Of a DNA stretch of 64,000 nucleotides, positions 26,877 to 35,043 are shown piece by piece (the first letter of the stretch is position 1; each line of letters opens with the position of its first letter). The position numbers and the translations under genes were made by a program. Location of the stretch: the NCBI GenBank assembly GCA_963704995.1, contig CAVPIM010000017.1:806001-870000 (forward strand), written 5' to 3'. The stretch comes from RYN-230 sp963704995. Lineage in GTDB: Bacteria > Actinomycetota > Actinomycetes > Streptosporangiales > Streptosporangiaceae. The notes under the pieces are model-generated. The model did no database searches, had not been told where the DNA came from, and saw only the letters and a list, made by a program, of their open reading frames with translations.

Positions 26877-27898
26877 GTGCCGATCCCGTCGTTCGCCCGG
26901 TACAGCCAGTTGAGCGTGGTGTTCACGATCAGGTTGACCACGATCACGAAGCAGCTGACCACCAGCAGCAGGCCCTGGACCACCGGGATGTCCCGGGTCT
27001 GCGCGCTCTGCAGCAGCAGCTGGCCCAGCCCGGGCAGGGAGAACACCGCCTCGGCGGCCACCGCCCCGGCGAGCATGAGCGGGAAGTCGTTGCCCAGGAT
27101 GGTGAGCGCCGGGCCCGCCGCGTTGCGCAGCGCGTGCCGGACCAGGATGCGGCGGTAGGGCAGGCCGCGGACCCGCGCCCCCACGATGTAGTTCTGCTCG
27201 AGCACCTCGACCAGGGAGGTGCGCAGCTGCCGGGCGACGTCCGCGGACACCGCCAGGCTGAGGGCCAGGCTGGGCAGGATGATGTGCGCGAGCCACTGCG
27301 GGACGCTGGTGCTGGGCCCGACGTAGCCGTTGGCGGGCAGCAGGTGCGCGGTGACCGCGAACAGGACCACGAGGATGATGCCGACCACGAACGCCGGGAG
27401 GGTGGACACCGCCGAGCACGCCACGGTGACCCCGCGGTCGAACCAGCCGCCGCGGCGGATGGCCGCGACCGTCCCGGCGCCGCCGCCGATGACGGCGGCC
27501 AGGATCACGGCCAGCACCGCGATCGACAAGTCGACGGGGAGCCGCTGCGCGATGCTCTGGGCCACCGGGATCTGGGTGAAGTAAGACCGGCCGAGGTTGC
27601 CGTGCAGGGCCTGGGTCAGCCAGTTCCAGTACTGCACGATCAGCGGGTGGTTCAGGCCCAGGGCGCGGTTCAGCCGGGCGACGGCCGCGGGGGTGGCCGC
27701 GTCCTGGCCCAGGATCGTGGCGGCCGGGTCGCTGTTCGACAGCGCCCCCAGGCTGTAGGTGATGAACGTGCTGATGAGCACGATGGGCACCAGGACGGCG
27801 AGGCCGCCGCCGAGGCGGGCCGCGAGGATGCGGCCCCGTCGCCGCCGGGGCGGTGTGGCCCCGGCGGCGGCGGCGCGCGGCAGGCTGAGGACGGTCAT
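26873..27898 (-). CDS. ABC transporter permease (DppB-like)
   Basis: A 341-residue membrane permease with about six helices. After the first helix comes the DppB extracellular signature (LGQDAATPAAVARLNRALGL, then NHPLIVQYWNWLTQALHGNL and GRSYFTQIPV). The cytoplasmic EAA loop is EVLEQNYIVGARVRGLPYRR near residue 235, which docks on an ATPase. It pairs with the fused DppC domain to form the channel. It starts four bases before the end of the binding-protein gene region and overlaps the next gene by ATGA, so the whole operon is translationally coupled. Confidence 0.9.
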   Translation of the reverse strand: MTVLSLPRAAAAGATPPRRRRGRILAARLGGGLAVLVPIVLISTFITYSLGALSNSDPAATILGQDAATPAAVARLNRALGLNHPLIVQYWNWLTQALHGNLGRSYFTQIPVAQSIAQRLPVDLSIAVLAVILAAVIGGGAGTVAAIRRGGWFDRGVTVACSAVSTLPAFVVGIILVVLFAVTAHLLPANGYVGPSTSVPQWLAHIILPSLALSLAVSADVARQLRTSLVEVLEQNYIVGARVRGLPYRRILVRHALRNAAGPALTILGNDFPLMLAGAVAAEAVFSLPGLGQLLLQSAQTRDIPVVQGLLLVVSCFVIVVNLIVNTTLNWLYRANDGIGT

Positions 27899-27902
27899 CG
27901 GG

Positions 27903-29501
27903 TCAGCCCGCCACCCGGACGCCTTCCCAGCGCTGCTGGACCAGGTCGAACGGGATGCCGCTGACCGTGGGGCTGTAGGCGAGGATGCGCGGGTTGGTGT
28001 AGAGCCAGACGTGGATGGGGTCGGTCGTCACCGCGGTGGCGACCGCCTTCTGCAGGGTGCTCGCGTACCTGGCCGAGCCGAGCGGCACGGTGAGAGCCTG
28101 GTTGAGGGCCTGGGTCACGGTGGGCGACGTGGTCGAGGTCTTGCCGTCCACGTTCATCAGGCCCTGCTGGCTGTAGAGCACGTCCAGCATCTCCACCGGG
28201 GAGTTGCGGCCCGCGGTGCCGTCGATGGCCAGCGGGATCGTCTTGTCCAGGTAGAGGCTCTGCGTCTCGGTGGCAGCCGGGATGTCCTTGATGGTGACCG
28301 AGATACCGGCCTGCTTGAGCTGGCTCTGCAGCTGCTCGGCCAGCGAGTCACTGGTACTGACGGTGCTCAGCGTGATGTTCACGCCGTGCGGGTACCCCGC
28401 CTGCGCCAGCAGCTGCTTGGCCTTGGCCGGGTCGTACGGGTACAGGTTGGCCAGCGCCGGGTTGTAGCCCACGAAGCCCTGGGGGAACGGCTGGTAGGAC
28501 ACGGCACCGTAGCCGGAGGCCTGGACCTTCAGGATGGCCTGGCGGTCGATGGCGTAGTTGATGGCCTTGACCACGTCCGGCTGGCTGAACGGCGCCGTCG
28601 TGGTCTGGATGTCGAGCTCGTTGACGACCTCGGACGGGATCACGGCGACCTTGAACCCGGCGGCCTTGGCCGACGCCACCTGGTTGCCCGCGATGTAGGC
28701 CACGTTGACCTGGCCGGACTGCAGGGCGGCCAGGATCTGCTCCGGCTGTGAGATGGACTGCACGGTGAAGTTGGCCACGTGGATCTGGCTGGCGTCCCAG
28801 TAACCGGGGTTGCGCACCAGGTCCGCGTGCGAGTCCGGGACGTAGCTGGTCAGCTTGAACGGACCGGCGCCGACCGGGCGGGTGGGCAGGCTGCCCGCGT
28901 CCTTGGTGAAGGCGGCCGGGCTCACCATCATCCCGTCCTTGCCGGCCAGCAGGTCAGGCACCTGGTAGTCGACCTGGGCCAGGTCGAGCGTGAAACTGGT
29001 CGGGCTGCCCACCACGACCTTGGAGATGACCGCGAGCTCGGAGGCGATGTTGGAGGTCGGCTGCTTCTGGCCGCGCAGGATGTTCTTCTTCACCGCCGCC
29101 GCGTTGAGCGGCGTGCCGTCGGTGAACTTGAGGCCGGGCCGCAGCGTGAACGTCACGCTCTTGCCGTTGGCGGCGTACTTCCAGGACGTCGCCAGGCCGG
29201 GCCCGACTGTGCCGTGCGGGTCGAGCGTGGTGATCGAGGCGTAGACCAGGCCGAGCGCGTGCACGTCCCACCCGGCGCTCGAGGTCACCGGGTCCCAGGA
29301 GGTGGGCAGCTCCCACTCCCAGTTCAGGGTCGCCGGCCCGGCGGACGCGGACGACGCCGAGCCTGCCGACGACGCGGCGCTGCTGCCGCAGGCCGCCGCG
29401 AGCAGCGAGAGAGCGAGCGCGGCCGCGGCCGCGGGAGCGCCGCGGCGGGCCACGGTACGCCGGGAGGCAGGGCCGTGAACGGCACGCCGGGGGAATCGCA
29501 T
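27903..29501 (-). CDS. ABC transporter substrate-binding lipoprotein
   Basis: A 532-residue family 5 solute-binding protein. The signal peptide is basic (MRFPRRAVHGPASRR) and ends at lipobox LLAAAC near residue 41, so it is a membrane-anchored lipoprotein. Family marks are LNWEWELPTSWDP, LVYASITTLDPHGTVGPGLA and SVTFTLRPGLKFTDGTPLNA, the last being the standard SBP_bac_5 motif. It captures peptides, nickel chelates or other small organic compounds outside the cell. AGGAG lies 6 bases before ATG 29501. It is first in the operon that ends with the flavin monooxygenase, which suggests a nitrogen- or sulfur-containing organic substrate, not simple peptides. Confidence 0.9.
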   Translation of the reverse strand: MRFPRRAVHGPASRRTVARRGAPAAAAALALSLLAAACGSSAASSAGSASSASAGPATLNWEWELPTSWDPVTSSAGWDVHALGLVYASITTLDPHGTVGPGLATSWKYAANGKSVTFTLRPGLKFTDGTPLNAAAVKKNILRGQKQPTSNIASELAVISKVVVGSPTSFTLDLAQVDYQVPDLLAGKDGMMVSPAAFTKDAGSLPTRPVGAGPFKLTSYVPDSHADLVRNPGYWDASQIHVANFTVQSISQPEQILAALQSGQVNVAYIAGNQVASAKAAGFKVAVIPSEVVNELDIQTTTAPFSQPDVVKAINYAIDRQAILKVQASGYGAVSYQPFPQGFVGYNPALANLYPYDPAKAKQLLAQAGYPHGVNITLSTVSTSDSLAEQLQSQLKQAGISVTIKDIPAATETQSLYLDKTIPLAIDGTAGRNSPVEMLDVLYSQQGLMNVDGKTSTTSPTVTQALNQALTVPLGSARYASTLQKAVATAVTTDPIHVWLYTNPRILAYSPTVSGIPFDLVQQRWEGVRVAG

Positions 29502-29686
29502 CGAGAACTCCTGTGAGGGTGACGGGGGCCCAGCCACGCCCTCGTGGCCCGGTGCAACCAGCGGCGTAACTGTAAATCAGATAAATCCGATGGGTCAAGT
29601 AGGAATTGGGTCAGGGGCGGCTCCCCCGGCGCTCGCACAACGGGGCCGGCGGCGGCCGCTGGGGAGAGTTCCGCCAGGCCCGCTGG

Positions 29687-30758
29687 CTACGTCGCGGCCC
29701 GCGCCAGCCCCGCCGGGGCCGCCGGGAATTCCTGGTGCAGCACGCGCTCGTAAGCCCGGGACAGCTCGACCCCGGGCGAGACCCCGAGCTGCTCGGCGAG
29801 CCTGCCGCGCACCTCGTCGTAGACCCGCAGCGCCACGGCCTGCTGCCCGGCCACGGCCAGCGTGACGATGAGATGCGCCTGGGCCCGCTCGTTCAGCGGC
29901 TCACGATGAGCGAGCTCGCGCAGCCCCGGCAGGACCCGGTCGTAGCGCCCCACCGCCAGCGCGGCCTCGGCGTATCTCAGCAGGACATCGGCCCGCTGCT
30001 GGCTGAGGTTGATGACCGCCGGATGCGCCCGCAGCGGATCGACGTCCGCGAGCGGCTCCCCGCGCCACAGATCGAGCGCCTCGGCGTACATTTCACAGGC
30101 CCTGGCCGCCGCACCGGACTCGGCGGCCCGCCGGGCCCCGTCGGCCAGCCCGGTGAAGGCGAGCTGGTCCAGCTCGGCCGCCCCGAGGCAGAGCCGGTAA
30201 CTGGTGCCCGTCCGGGTGAGCCGGCCGCCCTCGCCGCCCGCCCGGTCCGGGTCCAGGAGGCGCCGGAGCCGGCTCACGCAGCACTGGATCATGGACACCG
30301 CGGTGGCTGGCGGATCATCACCCCACAGCGCGTCGATGATCGTTTCCCGGTGCAGCGGGCTGTTCGGGTGCACGGCCAGCAAGCCCAGGACGACCCGCTG
30401 GCTGCCCCCGCCCAGGGCGACCGGCAGGCCGTCACGCCAGGCGGCCAGCGGGCCGAGGATGCTCAGCCGCAGCCCGGGCACCCGGTCCGCCCCGGTCATG
30501 AACGGAAGCGGCCCGTCCTCCCGGGCCGCCCCGGACCGCCCAGGCGAAATCCCTGGCCCGCGACCGGTCCAGGCATAACGCGGCCGCTAATCGCCGGGCC
30601 GAGTGAGCGCGGGGGCGTACGGTCAGCCCCTGCTCTAAGTCGCGTACCACCCCGATGCTCACCCCGGCCACGTCCGCGAGCTGACGCTGGGTCAGCCCGG
30701 CTTCCTGCCGGTAGCGGCGGCACAGCGAGCCCGCCGGCCTGCAGTCCCCTCGGCTCAT
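29687..30758 (-). CDS. HTH-SARP (BTAD) regulator, probable frame break
   Basis: Two overlapping frames together match one regulator. The first (start 30758) is an XRE-like HTH: LCRRYRQEAGLTQRQLADVA, then GVVRDLEQGLTVRPRAHSAR. The second (start 30499) is a SARP: LRLSILGPLAAWRDG with a winged helix (VVLGLLAVHPNSPLHRETII), then a BTAD domain (ARACEMYAEALDLWRGEPLA). XRE-SARP fusions are common in actinomycetes, so one frame break near 30500-30530 is more likely than two proteins. The STAND ATPase domain often found in such regulators is absent. It lies upstream of the ABC/monooxygenase operon on the same strand and is a candidate activator. Confidence 0.7.
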
Positions 30759-31076
30759 CTCTGGTCACATCCCGGCGCCCGCCACCCCGTCCCCAGCGTG
30801 GCGGCGGGCATCACACGTGCCCCCCGTCGGCAACACCTCAGCGTAAGCGACTCTCCGCGGCTGACACAGCCCCCGGCGCTGGTTCCTGTAGCCCCATCCC
30901 GGCGCGCTGTACCGGGACGCCGCCGGGCAGCTGCCGCTAACCGCGGCATGACCTGGCCGGGGCCGGGATGCCCGGCTGGCCGGAGTACAGGAACCCGCGG
31001 ACCGCCAGCGCATAGCAAAGTTCCCGCCGTGCGCCAGAGCCTGGAGCCACTGCACGACGGGGAAGAAGGAAGGACC

Positions 31077-31794
31077 ATGCGCATGCGAAAGAACCTCAGG
31101 CTCGCCCTGGCCAGCATCGCCGCGGCCGGATCAGTCGCCGGGCTCTGCGCCCTCGGCACCGGCCCCGCGCTGGCGGCGCCGCGGCCCGCCGCCAGCGCCC
31201 CGGTGTCCAAGGTGGTGCACCCGGGACCGGATCATCTCGCGTTCCGGATCGAGAAGGTGAAGACGTCATCCATGCCAGCCCGGGCCCGGGCGGCGATGAA
31301 GGCCGCGGGCCTGAAGATCCCGGCCGCCACGAACTACATCGCGGAACTGGTGAACCTGCAGTACGGCAAGTGCGTGGACGCCAACGACGCAGGCTCGACG
31401 GCCGGGAAACAACGGGGACAAGGTCCAGCTCTGGGGCTGCTTCAACAACAGCTCCACCCATGCGAACCAGTGGTGGTGGCCGTACTACACCACCAGCGGA
31501 TGGACGGAGCTGATCAACTGGCAGTACGGGCTGTGCCTGGACGCCAATAGCAGCGGCGGCTTCGTCAACGGGGCCAAGGTCCAGCTCTGGGGCTGCTTCA
31601 ACAACAGCTCCACCCACCCGAACCAATGGTGGAACTACGGCCCGACCGGCTTCTACAGCCAGCTGACCAACCTGTGGGGCGGCGCGACCAAGGTCCTGGA
31701 CGCGAACAACGCCGGCTCCTCGGGCGGGACCAACGGGGACAAGATCCAGATCTGGGCCTACCTCGGCGGCAGCAACCAGTTCTGGCTCCAGTAG
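31077..31794 (+). CDS. Secreted ricin-type lectin, one frame break
   Basis: A protein of about 238 residues once a single base is removed in the AAA run near 31408. A signal peptide (LRLALASIAAAGSVAGLCAL) ends at ALAAPRP. Three ricin-B/beta-trefoil repeats follow: QYGKCVDANDAGS..NGDKVQLWGCFNNSS, QYGLCLDANSSGG..NGAKVQLWGCFNNSS and TKVLDANNAGSSG..NGDKIQIWAYLGG, each closed by a QxW motif (NQWW, NQWW, NQFW). This is a free-standing carbohydrate-binding protein with no catalytic domain. GAAGGAAGG precedes ATG 31077. A terminator hairpin follows. The first two repeats are nearly identical at DNA level over about 57 bases. Confidence 0.8.
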
Positions 31795-31818
31795 CACGCC
31801 GCTGCGCGGCCTCGCCGG

Positions 31819-31846
31819 GGCCCGGAGGGACACCGCCCTCCGGGCC
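31819..31846. terminator. Terminator hairpin after lectin gene
   Basis: Arms GGCCCGGAGGG (31819-31829) and CCCTCCGGGCC (31836-31846) are perfectly complementary with a 6-base loop, 25 bases after the lectin stop codon. No T-tract follows. Confidence 0.75.
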
Positions 31847-31912
31847 TCCTCGGTTCCCGGCCGCGCGGCGCGGGCCCTTGTCATACTCTGATAGTCGGTA
31901 TATAACGATGGC

Positions 31913-32245
31913 ATGAGCCAGCGCCCGCTGCAGGAGCCCACGTTCCTGATCCTCACCGCGCTCGCGGCCGGCGCCCAGCACGGCTACGGGATCATGACCG
32001 ATGTCACCGGCATCTCCGGCGGCCGGGTGAAGCTCCGCGCCGGGACGCTCTACGCCGCGCTCGACCGCCTGGCCGACGAGGGCCTGATCGAGGTGGACCG
32101 GGAGGAGGTCGTGGACACCCGGCTCCGCCGCTACTACCGGCTCACCCCGCCAGGCGCGCAGCGGCTCGCGGCCGAAGTCGAGCGGATGCGCGCGGCCACC
32201 ACCGTCGCAGCCCGGCGGCTCGGCCTGCTCAGGGGCCTGGCGTGA
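31913..32245 (+). CDS. PadR family transcriptional regulator
   Basis: A 110-residue PadR regulator: PTFLILTALAAGAQHGYGIM at the start, then ITGISGGRVKLRAGTLYAAL-like recognition region (VKLRAGTLYAALDRLADEGL) and a wing with RRYYRLTPPGAQRLAAE. Its stop codon overlaps the GTG start of the membrane protein downstream (GTGA at 32242-32245), so they form a coupled pair like the PadR/HAAS pair near 10 kb. The upstream AT-rich sequence (TATATAACG near 31896) is a plausible promoter. Confidence 0.9.
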   Translation: MSQRPLQEPTFLILTALAAGAQHGYGIMTDVTGISGGRVKLRAGTLYAALDRLADEGLIEVDREEVVDTRLRRYYRLTPPGAQRLAAEVERMRAATTVAARRLGLLRGLA

Positions 32246-33205
32246 GCGCGGCCGCGACCGCTGGAAGGCCGGTACCGGAGGCTGCTGGCCATCTACCCGG
32301 CCGGGCACCGGCGCCAGCACCAGGACGAGATGCTCGGCGTGCTCATGACAGGGGCGCGCGCCGGGCAGCGCTGGCCCGGGCTGAGGGACTCCGTGGATCT
32401 CATCGCCGGCGCCCTGCGGATCCGGCTCCGCCCGCCTCACGACGAGGCCTCCCGCCAGGGCTGGGCTGACGCGCTCGCGCTGACCAGCGTGGTCCTGCCC
32501 GTTCTCTTCCTCGCCTACATCGTCGCGGGGAACCTGGCGATGCTGGCGACCATGCCCCAGGGGGGAACGGTTTTCGCCGCGACGCTGGAGTCCTTCAGCG
32601 TGAGCACCGCGGCCTGGATCGTGCTGACCGCTCTGGTCCTGCTGCGGCTGCGGCGCCTGGCGGGCGTGGCCGCAGCCGGCCTGCTGGCCTGGTTCGCGGT
32701 CTCCGTTCTGGGCGCCGGGGGCTGGTACTTCGCTGATCCGGGATCCCTGTACGTGCTCGTCGCCCTCGCCCTGGAGGCGATCGCCCTGCTCGCCTCGCCC
32801 GGACCGCGGCGCGGGATGCGGCTGATGACCCGGAAACGCTGGGCGCTGGCCGTGCTGGCCCCGGCCGCGGTGCGGGCCGCGCTGGCCGGGGTGTGGCTGG
32901 GCCATCCGGCCGTGTCGCAGACCGCCGCCCTCGCCCTGATCGTCGCCGCCCTGACCGGGATGATCCTGACGTCCCCCCTGATCAGGCGCCTCGCGATCCT
33001 GCTGTCGGTCCCCGCGTACTACGTCACGGTCGGCTTCCTCGTGCCGCCCCTGATCAGTACGGGGCTGGGCGTGAGCGCGGCCGTGTGGGACGGGCCGCTG
33101 CGGATCATGCTGAGCTGCCTGCCGATCGCGGTGGCCGTGTGCGTGCTGCTCCCGGCGGCGTTCCGCTCAGCCCGGCACACCCCCGCCTGCTGCCGGGAAG
33201 CCTAG
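32242..33205 (+). CDS. Polytopic membrane protein coupled to PadR, one frame break
   Basis: A protein of about 320 residues. From GTG 32242 the frame breaks near 32259 and continues as LEGRYRRLLAIYPAGHRRQH and then QDEMLGVLMTGARAG. This RLLaxYPaxhRxxhxdEMlGvL pattern is the juxtamembrane start typical of PadR-associated membrane proteins in actinomycetes. About seven hydrophobic helices follow and no transporter signature is visible. It is translationally coupled to the PadR gene and is probably controlled by it. The conserved-pattern match on both sides of the break makes a sequencing indel likely. Confidence 0.7.
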
Positions 33206-33233
33206 GCTCTGCCCGCGATTCTGAGCCTTTGAC

Positions 33234-33374
33234 TCAGCCTTTGGCGAGATGCTGGAAAAAGGACAGGATTCCGGAAACCCACGAATGCACGTCATTACCG
33301 GCCCCGGCCGGCGCGGAAACAATCCAGACCACAACCAGGATTCCCACGACCCAGCCCAATATCTTCGCCAGCAC
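33234..33374 (-). CDS. 46-residue single-pass membrane protein
   Basis: A very short gene: MLAKILGWVVGILVVVWIVS forms a membrane helix, then PAGAGNDVHSWVSGILSFFQ and HLAKG, a short amphipathic helix. Start GTG 33374 has a strong ribosome site, GGAGGGG, 7 bases upstream. Proteins with this length, WVVxxxVxxWIVxxPAGAGNxVHxWV pattern and amphipathic tail are, to my knowledge, common in actinomycetes and without assigned function. It is convergent with the PadR-coupled membrane gene, whose stop is 29 bases away. Confidence 0.75.
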   Translation of the reverse strand: MLAKILGWVVGILVVVWIVSAPAGAGNDVHSWVSGILSFFQHLAKG

Positions 33375-33539
33375 GCGTTTCCCCTCCGCTCAACGCTGCA
33401 GGTGCCTGGACGCGCCGCCGTTCGGCGGGACGCGCAGCAACAGCGACCGCGAGCGCCCGCAACCGGGCAGGTCAGCGCCCCGTACCAGGCTCCAAGTTGA
33501 TCACGTGGCGTAGGGCAGCGCAAGGATGAAAAAGGTAAA

Positions 33540-33592
33540 GGCGGCCAGGAGTTTCAACGCATTAAGGGCACAACTGCTAATACCTGGCCGCC
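33540..33592. repeat. Inverted repeat with 33-base loop
   Basis: GGCGGCCAGG (33540-33549) and CCTGGCCGCC (33583-33592) are perfectly complementary. They lie in the 440-bp non-coding stretch between the small membrane gene and the HTH-ImmA/IrrE unit. The RNA could fold into a stem-loop; the role is unknown. Confidence 0.5.
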
Positions 33593-33644
33593 GATGCTGC
33601 GCCAGCAGTCAGTATCCCGGATGCCATGGGCACCGATCACTAAA

Positions 33645-33672
33645 GCCGCACGCTTTACGTAAAGCGTGCGGC
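33645..33672. promoter_or_regulatory. 28-base perfect palindrome
   Basis: The sequence reads GCCGCACGCTTTAC at 33645-33658 and its exact reverse complement at 33659-33672, with no spacer. It lies 143 bases before the small ORF that leads the HTH-ImmA/IrrE gene. An operator for that HTH protein or another dimeric regulator is the simplest reading. A stem-loop is less likely because the arms have no loop. Confidence 0.65.
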
Positions 33673-33814
33673 GGACGGCAATTGCCAGCCCATTCCGGGC
33701 GCCCGGCGGCCCGGGGGCACCGGGCGCGCCCGTCCTGGTCTTCACGTTTCGCCCCCTCAGCTGAGGTATTGTTTCGTGAAGCAGGGATGGCCCACGGTCG
33801 GCGGGGAGGTCGCG

Positions 33815-33904
33815 ATGACGGCACGGGTCCTCGTAGCGGACGAGGCGGCCAGCCGGCTGGCCCAGCTCAGCCTGAACATCGTCGTCGAGGTGAGCCGGCC
33901 CTGA
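33815..33904 (+). CDS. 29-residue leader ORF coupled to HTH-ImmA/IrrE gene
   Basis: MTARVLVADEAASRLAQLSL plus NIVVEVSRP. GGGGAGG lies 5 bases before ATG 33815 and the TGA overlaps the next start as TGATG at 33902-33906. The strong ribosome site and the overlap argue for real translation, since the downstream gene lacks its own good ribosome site. The peptide has no known family; it may act in coupling only or as a small partner of the HTH metalloprotease-like protein. Confidence 0.5.
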   Translation: MTARVLVADEAASRLAQLSLNIVVEVSRP

Positions 33905-35019
33905 TGCCGCGCGGACAGCAGGCGGCGCTGACCCCGTCCCGGCTGATGATCGCCCGCAAGCGGCGGGGTCTCACCCTGACCCAGCTGGCCGGGCTGACCG
34001 GCCTCAGCACGCGCAGCATCTCCCTGTACGAGAACGGCCACCAGGAGCCGTCCGGGGACACCCTGCGGCTGCTGGCCGGGGCGCTCGACGTCACCCCGGG
34101 GTTCCTCGGCGCCCCCGACGTGGACGAGATCCCGCCGGACGCGGTGAGCTTCCGGGCCCTGAGCAAGATGACCGCCCGGCAGCGGGACCGGGCGCTGAGC
34201 GCGGGCCGGGTCGCGCTGCTGATCAACGACTGGATCGACGCGCGGTTCCGGCTGCCGGAGACCGATATCCCCAGCCTGGGCGGCCACGACCCCGAAGCGG
34301 CCGCCGAGGTGGTCCGGGCCCACTGGGGCCTGGGTGAGCGCCCGGTCAGCAACGTGCTGCACCTGCTCGAGTCCCGCGGGGCCCGGATCTACTCGCTGAC
34401 CCCGGAGAACACCGAGCTGGACGCGTACTCGCTGTACTGGCAGGGGCGGCCGTTCATCTTCCTGGCCACCGGCAAGACCGGCGAGCGCGGCCGCTTCGAC
34501 GCCGCCCACGAGCTCGGCCACCTCGTCCTGCACGGCGAGCAGCAGGTACCCAGCCGCCCGGCCGCCGAGGCCGAGGCCAACCGTTTCGCCGCCGCGTTCC
34601 TGATGCCCCGGGCCGCCGTCCTGGCCGAGGGCCTGCGCGACGCCACCCCGGCCCGGATCCTGGAGGCCAAGCGGACCTGGAAGGTGTCGGCCATGGCGCT
34701 GACCCACCGGCTGCACGAGCTGGGCCTGCTGACCGAGTGGGGGTACCGGACCGCATGCGCGCAGCTCGCCCGGCTCGGCTACCGGCGCAGCGAGCCGCAG
34801 GGCATCGAGCGCGAGTCCTCGCAGCTGCTGGCCAAGGTCTTCCGGGCCATCCGGTCCGGCGGCGAGACGCCCGCCACGATCGCCTCCTCGATCGGGATCA
34901 GCACCAGCGAGCTCCAGTCACACGTGTTCGGCCTCACCCTGACCGCGGTGCCCGGCGAAGGCCAGCCCGTGACCAGCCCGGCCCGGCACGGCCTGCGCCT
35001 GGTCCCGCCCCCCGGCTGA
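33904..35019 (+). CDS. HTH-ImmA/IrrE metallopeptidase-domain regulator
   Basis: A 371-residue protein. An XRE HTH occupies about residues 12-65 (RLMIARKRRGLTLTQLAGLT, then SISLYENGHQEPSGDTLRLL). A COG2856-type ImmA/IrrE peptidase domain follows with zinc motif FDAAHELGHLVLH near residue 200 and the downstream Glu helix EAEANRFAAAFLMP near 220. Relatives cleave phage or stress repressors, or control antitoxin genes. The C-terminal part has a further helical segment (IASSIGISTSELQSHVFGLT). It is co-translated with the 29-residue ORF and lies convergent to the subtilisin-family gene, 24 bases apart. The perfect palindrome upstream may be its operator. Confidence 0.88.
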   Translation: MPRGQQAALTPSRLMIARKRRGLTLTQLAGLTGLSTRSISLYENGHQEPSGDTLRLLAGALDVTPGFLGAPDVDEIPPDAVSFRALSKMTARQRDRALSAGRVALLINDWIDARFRLPETDIPSLGGHDPEAAAEVVRAHWGLGERPVSNVLHLLESRGARIYSLTPENTELDAYSLYWQGRPFIFLATGKTGERGRFDAAHELGHLVLHGEQQVPSRPAAEAEANRFAAAFLMPRAAVLAEGLRDATPARILEAKRTWKVSAMALTHRLHELGLLTEWGYRTACAQLARLGYRRSEPQGIERESSQLLAKVFRAIRSGGETPATIASSIGISTSELQSHVFGLTLTAVPGEGQPVTSPARHGLRLVPPPG

Positions 35020-35043
35020 AACGCGGCGCCCGCCGGCGATCAG

